Source: Alphaproteobacteria bacterium (GTDB lineage: Bacteria; Pseudomonadota; Alphaproteobacteria; Rhodobacterales; Rhodobacteraceae). From it: a DNA stretch of 64,000 bases. Position numbers and translations under genes: made by a program. Below are positions 56,536 to 64,000 of this stretch, piece after piece. Location of the stretch: contig JAUHWT010000018.1 of assembly GCA_030427145.1 (NCBI GenBank), positions 1-64,000 on the forward strand, read 5' to 3'. The notes beneath the pieces were generated by a model that had not been told where the DNA came from, made no database searches, and was given only the letters and a program-made list of their open reading frames with translations. Numbering within the stretch: position 1 is the stretch's first letter; the number at the start of each line of letters is the position of its first letter.

Positions 56536-57240
56536 ATGGAACCAGATGCTCTGGCAGCCGCCCAACAGATTGACTTCTCTCTGTGGGCGCTATTTTTGCG
56601 TGCGACCTTTCTGGTAAAGGTTGTCATGCTCATGTTGATCGCGGCCTCGTTCTGGTCCTGGTCGATCATTATCCAGAAAACTCTCGACGTGCGGCGCGCC
56701 GCGCAGGAAGTCCGGGAATTCGAGGAGGAGTTCTGGTCCGGAGAGCCGCTGGATAAGGTTTATGAACGTGTCGGCCCGGAGCCGCCAGGTTCGACCGCCC
56801 GAATATTTGCCGCTGGTATGACGGAATGGCGGCGGTCCCATGGCAACAGCGGCGGGTTGATTGCGAATTCACAGTCCCGGATTGAGCGTTCGATGAATGT
56901 GGTGATCGGCCGCGAAGCCGACAGTCTTGGCACTGGTCTGAGCTTTCTGGCTACTGTGGGTTCGATCACGCCGTTCATTGGGCTTTTCGGCACGGTTTGG
57001 GGGATTAAGCATGCGTTTGAGGAAATCGCGATGCAGCAGAGTACCAACCTTGCCGTTGTGGCTCCTGGTATTGCGGAGGCGCTGCTCGCCACCGGCCTTG
57101 GGTTGCTTGCAGCCATCCCGGCGGTTATTTTTTACAACAAGCTCAATCAGGATACCGACCGCGTGATCGCCTCTTATGAGGGGTTTGCGGATGAGTTCGC
57201 CATGATCCTTTCGAGACAGCTCGATCAGGCAGGAACCTGA
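56536..57240 (+). CDS. tolQ: Tol-Pal system protein TolQ
   Basis: 234-residue inner-membrane proton-channel subunit (ExbB/MotA family). TM1 lies near 20-42. The characteristic TM2-TM3 region has GLSFLATVGSITPFIGLFGTVWGI and VVAPGIAEALLATGLGLLAAIPAV. The ATG at 56536, behind AGGAC, gives the family's N-terminus; a GTG 30 bases earlier is also open. Two bases separate it from tolR. Confidence 0.96.
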   Translation: MEPDALAAAQQIDFSLWALFLRATFLVKVVMLMLIAASFWSWSIIIQKTLDVRRAAQEVREFEEEFWSGEPLDKVYERVGPEPPGSTARIFAAGMTEWRRSHGNSGGLIANSQSRIERSMNVVIGREADSLGTGLSFLATVGSITPFIGLFGTVWGIKHAFEEIAMQQSTNLAVVAPGIAEALLATGLGLLAAIPAVIFYNKLNQDTDRVIASYEGFADEFAMILSRQLDQAGT

Positions 57241-57242
57241 CG

Positions 57243-57713
57243 ATGGGCGCGGGTGTACAGCAGCAGGGCGGCGTCCGGCGCGGGCGTGGCCACCGCAGGA
57301 CCACACGTCCCATGTCGGAGATCAACGTCACGCCAATGGTTGACGTGATGCTCGTGCTGCTCATCATCTTTATGGTGGCGGCACCGCTGCTGACGGCAGG
57401 TGTTCCGATCGAGCTTCCGGAGACGTCGGCGACGGCGCTTCCGTCCGAGTCCGAGGAGCCCCTGACGATTTCACTTGGGTCTGACGGTGGGATTTACGTC
57501 CAGAATTCCGAGGTCGAACGTTCCAATCTTATACCCCTTCTGCGGTCGGTCGCAGCGGAGCGGAGCAGCAACAAGGTCTTTCTACGGGCTGACGGAGGCA
57601 TTCCCTACGAAAATGTCATGCAAGTGATGGGTGCGCTCAGTTCGGCGGGGTTCAATGATATCGGTCTGGTGACCGAGCAGGGCGGTCCAAGTTTCGATGG
57701 AGAGGGCGGTTAG
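57243..57713 (+). CDS. tolR: Tol-Pal system protein TolR
   Basis: 156-residue ExbD-family protein. A basic Gly-rich N-terminus precedes SEINVTPMVDVMLVLLIIFMV, one TM helix with the essential Asp. The periplasmic domain (about 65-150) is complete. Together with TolQ it converts proton-motive force into TolA movement. Confidence 0.96.
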   Translation: MGAGVQQQGGVRRGRGHRRTTRPMSEINVTPMVDVMLVLLIIFMVAAPLLTAGVPIELPETSATALPSESEEPLTISLGSDGGIYVQNSEVERSNLIPLLRSVAAERSSNKVFLRADGGIPYENVMQVMGALSSAGFNDIGLVTEQGGPSFDGEGG

Positions 57714-57725
57714 CCTGAAACGCAG

Positions 57726-58864
<1,139 letters not shown>

Positions 58865-58868
<4 letters not shown>

Positions 58869-60190
58869 AAATTAGTCGTCGAAAAGTGGTTCTTGGGGCG
58901 TCAGCCGTCGCATGTCTTCGTCCGTGGGCCAGTGTCGCACAGGACCGTCTGAGGATTGAGATCACAGAAGGCGTGGTCGAGCCGATGCCGTTAGCCATTC
59001 CGGAGTTTGTCGCCGTGTCCGAGGGTGCAGCGATCATGGCGCGTCAGATCAGTCAGGTTGTGAGGGACGATCTGATCAATACCGGGCTGTTTCGTGAAAT
59101 TCCCCAGGAGGCCCATATCGGCAGGATCGCCGCGTTTGATGCTCAGGTGCAGTATTCAGACTGGTCGGTGATCAACGCGCAGGCACTCGTTACCGGCGGC
59201 GTGGCTCAAAGCGGCGATCGGATCGAAGTGAGCTTCAGGCTCTATGACGTGTTCGGTCAGACGGCGATTGGCGATGGGCTCAAGTTCGACGGAACCACCA
59301 GGTCGTGGCGCCGGATGGCCCATAAGGTCGCGGACTCTGTCTATTCGCGTCTGACCGGGGAAAGCCCGTATTTCGATAGTCGAGTGGCTTACATCGCTGC
59401 GAGCGGACCTAAAAGCGCCAGACGGAAGCAGTTGGCCATAATGGACTACGACGGGCAAAATTCGTCATTTTTGACCGATGGCAGCTACCTGGTGCTGACC
59501 CCTCGACTGTCCAAGTCTGCAGGACAAATTCTATATACCAGCTACGAGACGGGCCGGCCTGGCATCTTCCTGTTGAAAGGCAGTGGGGAGCGTCGGGAAA
59601 TATTGGCCGATGCGGGGCAAATGACGTTTGCTCCCCGTTTTTCGACGGATGAGCAGCGTGCGGTATTGTCAGTGTCTTCCGGGACAGGTTCGGATATTTA
59701 TGTGACGGATCTGAATTCGGGTGGGCTTTCGAGGCTCACCCAGACCTCTTCAATCGACACGGCCCCGTGTTTTTCGCCGGATGGCGGGCAGATTGTGTTC
59801 GAAAGTGACCGGGCCGGGAGTCAGCAGATTTACGTCATGCCGTCTGGCGGCGGCGAGGCGAAGAGGATCAGTTTCGGTGATGGACGGTATGCAACGCCGG
59901 TCTGGTCGCCGCGCGGGGACCGCATTGCTTTTACGAAAATCGTTGGTGGGCGTTTCCATATCGGCGTGATGAGTCCCGACGGGCAGAATGAACGGTTATT
60001 GACCGCCAGCTACATCGACGAGGGGCCGACCTGGTCTCCAAACGGACGTGTAATCATGTTTTTTAGGGAAACCGCGGGCGATCAGGGTGGTCCGCAAATC
60101 TATTCGGTTGATATTACCGGTCGAAATCTGCGACAGGTCCCGACCAATGGTTTTGCGTCCGACCCTTCCTGGTCGGGTCTGCTCGCCTGA
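58865..60190 (+). CDS. tolB: Tol-Pal system protein TolB
   Basis: 441-residue periplasmic beta-propeller. The signal region [17 protein letters not shown] has a twin-arginine pattern (SRRKVVL), which suggests Tat export in place of the usual Sec. An N-terminal domain (about 30-170) precedes propeller blades with the repeated pattern PxFSxDGxxIxF (for example [48 protein letters not shown]). The start is a TTG overlapping the tolA stop. It binds Pal and TolA. Confidence 0.94.
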
Positions 60191-60227
60191 TGCATCGAAC
60201 GTCGCGCCGTCTACAGGGAGAATGGCA

Positions 60228-60758
60228 ATGAAATATCAGTTGAATGCGCTGCTGGCTGCTGGGCTGTTGTTGTCGGCCTGTTCGGGTACGGGTGATGTAA
60301 CCGTTCCGGATGCGTCCACGACGGGTGGTTTCAGTGGAACGGAATCCTCACTCAATGGCGGGTTTGACATTGATGGCGTCAACACTACGGGCGCAGGAAC
60401 CCTTCCCGGAACGCAGATCAGCGACATGGTCAATTTTGAGGTCGATCAGGTCACTTTGACGGCCGAATCCCGTCAAATACTCGATGCGCAGATCAGCTGG
60501 CTGCGGCAGAATTCGAACCAGAAGATCCTGATCGAGGGGCACGCGGATGAACGTGGTACCGGGGAATACAACATGGCGCTGGGATCGAGTCGTGCGAGTG
60601 CCGTGCGCAATTACATGGTCAGTCAGGGCATCCCGGACAGCCGGATAAGTATAATCACCTACGGACGCGAACGTCCGCTTGCGACCTGTGCGCAGGAAAC
60701 GTGTTGGGCACAAAACCGCCGGGCCGTGACGGTGGTGACTGGCACGGTAGGCAGTTAA
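60228..60758 (+). CDS. pal: Peptidoglycan-associated lipoprotein Pal
   Basis: 176-residue outer-membrane lipoprotein. The lipobox LLSAC puts lipidated Cys at about 18. A Gly/Thr-rich linker leads to the OmpA-like domain with ILIEGHADERGTGEYNMALGSSRASAVRNY and YGRERPLATC, the peptidoglycan-binding site. The ATG at 60228 has GGGAGA at about 7 bases; an ATG 6 bases earlier is too close to it. Anchors the outer membrane to the wall during division. Confidence 0.96.
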   Translation: MKYQLNALLAAGLLLSACSGTGDVTVPDASTTGGFSGTESSLNGGFDIDGVNTTGAGTLPGTQISDMVNFEVDQVTLTAESRQILDAQISWLRQNSNQKILIEGHADERGTGEYNMALGSSRASAVRNYMVSQGIPDSRISIITYGRERPLATCAQETCWAQNRRAVTVVTGTVGS

Positions 60759-60775
60759 GACATAGATGGATGCCC

Positions 60776-61603
60776 ATGAAACTAAGATTTTTGGGATCAA
60801 TAGTGCTCGCGGTTGTGCTTTCCGCGACCGGTGCGCAAGTGATGGGCGAAACAGTCGCGGATACGTGGGCGCAGGTAAATCTGCTTAACCAGCAGATCCA
60901 GCAGCTCAGGAGCGAGCTTGTTCAGACCGGTGCGGCATCGGGTCTGCCCAGGGAATCCGCGTCTGCCCTGGTGCGTCTCGATCAGCTGGAGGCCGAACTG
61001 CGCCGATTGAACAACCGGGTTGATGTTCTCACGAACGATATCGACCGTGTGGTACGTGACGCCAGTAATCGTGTGGGCGATATCGAATTCAGGCTGACGG
61101 AGCTTGAGGGAGGCGACACCTCTTTTGTTGGCGAGCCCGAGCTGTTGGGGGGAGGAATCACGCGTCCTCAGCCACGGCCCGTGGAAACCAACGAGGCTTC
61201 AGAGCCAGAACTTCAGTTGACCGTTACGGAACAGGCCGATTTTGATGCCGCCGTGAGCGCGGGCGAAAACGGCGAGCACGCCCGGGCTGTTGAAATGTTC
61301 GACACGTTCCTTGCCACCTATCCGGGTGGGCCACTTTCCAATGCGGCGCAGTATCAGCGGAGCGAGTCGCTCGCTGCCATGGAAGACTGGCAGAATGCGG
61401 CCAGAAGTTACCTCTCGGCGTTCAGCGGCGATCCGCAGGGTGGTTTGGCTCCCCGTTCGCTCCTTGGTCTTGGTACTAGTCTGGCCAAGCTGGGACAGGT
61501 GCATGAAGCTTGTCTGACCTTGGATGAGGTTGAAATCCGCTATCCGGACTCCGGTATTGAGGCAGAGGTTACGGAGCGGAAGACGTCACTCAGCTGCCCA
61601 TGA
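60776..61603 (+). CDS. cpoB: Cell division coordinator CpoB (YbgF)
   Basis: 275-residue periplasmic protein. A Sec signal covers about 1-25. An N-terminal coiled coil (about 30-110; LLNQQIQQLRSELVQTG, DQLEAELRRLNNRVDVL) is followed by a TPR-like C-domain (about 155-275; FDAAVSAGENGEHARAVEMFD, NAAQYQRSESLAAMEDWQNAARSY). In E. coli it links Tol-Pal to peptidoglycan synthesis. The ATG at 60776 is chosen to fit the signal peptide. Stop overlaps tilS by 4 bases. Confidence 0.94.
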   Translation: MKLRFLGSIVLAVVLSATGAQVMGETVADTWAQVNLLNQQIQQLRSELVQTGAASGLPRESASALVRLDQLEAELRRLNNRVDVLTNDIDRVVRDASNRVGDIEFRLTELEGGDTSFVGEPELLGGGITRPQPRPVETNEASEPELQLTVTEQADFDAAVSAGENGEHARAVEMFDTFLATYPGGPLSNAAQYQRSESLAAMEDWQNAARSYLSAFSGDPQGGLAPRSLLGLGTSLAKLGQVHEACLTLDEVEIRYPDSGIEAEVTERKTSLSCP

Positions 61604-62865
61604 GGGTGCCTGAGCGCTTCGTTGACGCGTTTGATTGCGTAGTCGCTCCCTGCTCTGAAGGGACAATAGGAGTCGCGGTTTCCGGCGGTAGCGACAGTAC
61701 CGCACTGATTCTTATTGCAAAGGAATGGGCCACGGCATGTGGCAGGTCCGTATCTGCAGTGACTGTGGATCATGGTTTGCGGCCGGAATCTGCAGATGAG
61801 GCTGCCTCTGTCGGAGAGTTTTGCAAATATCTGGACATTTCACATCAAACTTCGGTGTGGCGTGGTTGGGATGGCAATGGCAATTTGCAGGCCCGGGCGC
61901 GGGACGCACGTCGGTCCCTGATTTCGGCCTGGGCACATCGGAACAGCATATCTACGGTTGCGCTTGGTCACACACTTGATGACCAGGCCGAGACGTTTCT
62001 GATGCGCTTGGCGCGGGGATCGGGTGTTGACGGTCTGGCGGCTATGTCGTCGGCAAGAAAGCACTCAGGTATCAACTGGGTTCGTCCGCTGCTTGGTATC
62101 CGGAGAGAGGACCTCCGCTCATTTCTTCGGGAGAACAATGTTTCCTGGGTGGATGACCCGAGCAACGACAACGAATCTTTTGAGCGGGTGCGCTGGCGAA
62201 CAGCTTTGGCGGAACTCTCGTCTCTTGGACTAGATGCGGAACGCTTGGCGACAACTGCGGAACACATGTCGAGGGCCCGGGAGACATTGGAGGGCGTTAC
62301 GGAGGCTTTTCTCAAAGAGAATGCCTTCCAAACGGGATACGGAGAAGTGACTCTTCAGACGGATGAATTTCCGAAAGTTACGGAAGATCTCCGGCTGCGC
62401 GTTGTTTCCTCGATACTATGTTGTGTTTCCGGGCAGGGCTACAGACCGAGATTTTCGGCGTTGAAGGCTCTGGTCAAAGCAATTGTGGAAGAGCCGGACT
62501 TACCCGGGGCTTCCCTGCACGGATGTGTCGTTCGAAAGCGTAAGGCAGGCGTAATCTTTCGAAGAGAACCGTCGTCCGTTTCGCCGGATGTTCCGGCAGT
62601 AATTGGCTGCTGGGATAGCCGCTGGACCTGGGACCTAGAGCAGGTCCCTGACGGTGCAACGGTCGGCGCGATTGCGCCTGACGAGTTGCCACAGGTGAAA
62701 AGCGATCTTCAGATTAGACTTCCGCGCGAACTTCTTTTGACTCTGCCAGCTTTGCGGCTGGATGGGCGTCTGATCGCCACACCTGTGACAGGAATGGACA
62801 ATCAGGTGCGTTTTGCCCTAAAACCCTGTCAACATGGTTTCAACACTATGACGATAGTGCGTTGA
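61600..62865 (+). CDS. tilS: tRNA(Ile)-lysidine synthetase
   Basis: 421-residue PP-loop ATPase that converts C34 of the tRNA-Ile CAU anticodon to lysidine. The P-loop SGGSDSTALILIA (about 29-41), TVDHGLRPES, and ALGHTLDDQAETFLMRLARGSGVDGL are intact. A C-terminal domain is present but diverged. ATG overlaps the cpoB stop. The GC of its 3' half looks lower than nearby. Together with ftsH downstream this order is widely conserved. Confidence 0.95.
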   Translation: MRVPERFVDAFDCVVAPCSEGTIGVAVSGGSDSTALILIAKEWATACGRSVSAVTVDHGLRPESADEAASVGEFCKYLDISHQTSVWRGWDGNGNLQARARDARRSLISAWAHRNSISTVALGHTLDDQAETFLMRLARGSGVDGLAAMSSARKHSGINWVRPLLGIRREDLRSFLRENNVSWVDDPSNDNESFERVRWRTALAELSSLGLDAERLATTAEHMSRARETLEGVTEAFLKENAFQTGYGEVTLQTDEFPKVTEDLRLRVVSSILCCVSGQGYRPRFSALKALVKAIVEEPDLPGASLHGCVVRKRKAGVIFRREPSSVSPDVPAVIGCWDSRWTWDLEQVPDGATVGAIAPDELPQVKSDLQIRLPRELLLTLPALRLDGRLIATPVTGMDNQVRFALKPCQHGFNTMTIVR

Positions 62866-62945
62866 AACCCGCACCACAAACCTTATGTTAGCCGGGTAAC
62901 TGATGGCGGCGCACATTCCGTCACGGACCTATGGGAGAGCTCGTT

Positions 62946-64000
62946 TTGGGCAATACTAAAAACATTGCGTTCTGGATTATCCTGATCCTGCTGATGGTCG
63001 CGCTGTTCAATGTCTTCTCGAATGGCAGTCGGACGAGCATGGGGCGGGAAGTGAGCTACTCGCAGTTCCTTGATCAGGTCGAGGCGGGGCAGGTTGAGAC
63101 GGTCAGGCTCGATGGCGAGAATGTTTACATCACGGGCGTGGACGGCGTTTCCTATCAGACCATTCAGCCGCGTGGGACTGACATCCTTCCTGAACTTCGG
63201 GAAGCCGGTGTTGAGATCGATGTAACGCCGCAGGAGCAGTCCGGTTTCATGTCGGCCCTCGGTCTGTGGCTGCCATTCCTTCTTTTGATCGGCGTCTGGA
63301 TTTTCTTCATGAACCGCATGCAGGGCGGTGGACGCGGTGGAGCCATGGGCTTCGGTAAATCCAAGGCGAAACTGCTCACTGAAAAGGCGGGTAAAGTAAC
63401 TTTCAGCGACGTCGCCGGTATTGATGAGGCGAAAGAGGAACTTGAAGAGATTGTTGAGTTCCTTCGGGATCCCCAAAAATTCTCGCGGCTTGGTGGCAAG
63501 ATCCCTACCGGTGCACTCTTGGTAGGTCCTCCGGGTACCGGTAAAACGCTCCTCGCTCGTGCTATCGCTGGTGAGGCGGGTGTGCCGTTCTTCACCATAT
63601 CGGGGTCCGATTTCGTGGAAATGTTCGTCGGTGTTGGTGCATCCCGAGTGCGTGACATGTTTGAGCAGGCGAAGAAGAACGCTCCCTGTATTGTCTTCAT
63701 CGACGAGATTGATGCCGTTGGTCGACATCGTGGCGCCGGCTACGGCGGCGGTAATGATGAACGTGAGCAGACGTTGAACCAGTTGCTCGTGGAGATGGAT
63801 GGTTTTGAGGCAAACGAAGGCGTTATCATCATTGCCGCAACCAACCGTCCCGACGTTCTTGACCCGGCTTTGCTCCGACCAGGCCGGTTTGACCGGCAGG
63901 TTCAGGTTACAAATCCGGATATCAAGGGTCGTGAGAAGATCCTCGGCGTGCATGCTCGCAAGGTACCTCTTGCTGCAGACGTGGACCTGAGAATTATCGC
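62946..64000 (+). CDS. ftsH: ATP-dependent zinc metalloprotease FtsH (5' part, runs off window)
   Basis: Membrane-bound AAA+ protease, open to the window end (about 351 codons seen). The protein starts [20 protein letters not shown] (TM1); a periplasmic domain follows, then TM2 near 100-120 and the AAA domain with Walker [12 protein letters not shown], pore loop region [11 protein letters not shown], Walker [14 protein letters not shown] and the second region of homology [21 protein letters not shown]. The zinc HExxH lies beyond the end. The TTG at 62946 has GGGAGAG at 6 bases upstream and matches relatives; an in-frame ATG at 62931 is the alternative. Confidence 0.97.
   Translation, partial: MGNTKNIAFWIILILLMVALFNVFSNGSRTSMGREVSYSQFLDQVEAGQVETVRLDGENVYITGVDGVSYQTIQPRGTDILPELREAGVEIDVTPQEQSGFMSALGLWLPFLLLIGVWIFFMNRMQGGGRGGAMGFGKSKAKLLTEKAGKVTFSDVAGIDEAKEELEEIVEFLRDPQKFSRLGGKIPTGALLVGPPGTGKTLLARAIAGEAGVPFFTISGSDFVEMFVGVGASRVRDMFEQAKKNAPCIVFIDEIDAVGRHRGAGYGGGNDEREQTLNQLLVEMDGFEANEGVIIIAATNRPDVLDPALLRPGRFDRQVQVTNPDIKGREKILGVHARKVPLAADVDLRII

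Noticed and set aside
62883-63953. 356-codon open frame on the minus strand near the window end
   Set aside because: It is antisense to ftsH, which has all AAA+ motifs and continues past the window.

Overview
The window reads as a chromosomal segment of an alphaproteobacterium of the Rhodobacteraceae (Roseobacter/Rhodobacter type). This rests on the ethylmalonyl-CoA/propionate cluster order pccR-pccB-(small ORFs)-pccA-mcm, the purL-bolA-grxD order, a ruvCAB-ybgC-tolQRAB-pal-cpoB-tilS-ftsH block, and protein sequences that resemble that family. GC is high almost throughout. No rRNA, tRNA, CRISPR array, insertion sequence, phage gene or integrase was seen.

Layout. 0.27-3.15 kb (minus strand): rimO, two tiny acidic lipoprotein genes and a bacterial voltage-gated sodium channel of the NavBac family. 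3.15-5.9 kb: a palindrome-rich repeat present in three degenerate copies, a lower-GC membrane pentapeptide-repeat protein, and a 21-bp tandem repeat. 5.9-20.8 kb: a GCS2-type ligase, then propionate assimilation. The regulator pccR is divergent from pccB across TTTGCAA operators; pccB, three small genes and pccA follow, then mcm, a malic enzyme fused to a phosphotransacetylase-like domain, and prpE. Together these take propionate to propionyl-CoA, methylmalonyl-CoA and succinyl-CoA, and on to pyruvate. An epimerase is not in the window.

21.1-26.4 kb: a signalling locus with an exported molybdopterin-fold protein, a histidine kinase with a decayed ATPase domain, a hybrid kinase with receiver and HPt domains, and a sigma54-activating response regulator. 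26.5-31.0 kb: an overlapping nucleoside salvage operon cdd-deoA-deoB-add-upp. 31.2-32.9 kb: a membrane protein with a periplasmic CxxCH haem motif and two cytoplasmic receiver domains. 33.4-40.8 kb: a LacI-family regulator, a sugar ABC transporter (binding protein, two permeases, ATPase) and a cytoplasmic GH63-like hydrolase, with two near-identical operator palindromes upstream.

40.9-49.4 kb: ftsB/divIC, class I aldolase, pgk and tkt (minus), a coiled-coil gene and zapA (plus), then grxD, bolA and purL (minus). 49.6-53.5 kb: an orphan histidine kinase, a VasI-like anchored protein, prmA and a DUF1127 gene. 53.7-64.0 kb: ruvCAB, then the Tol-Pal envelope operon, tilS and the 5' part of ftsH, which runs off the window.

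The most unusual items are the three-copy palindromic element with compensatory stem changes, the 21-bp repeat that reads as heptads, the haem-motif double-receiver protein, the kinase cluster with split functions, a permease with an inserted extracytoplasmic domain, and a perfect 16-unit hexanucleotide repeat in tolA.
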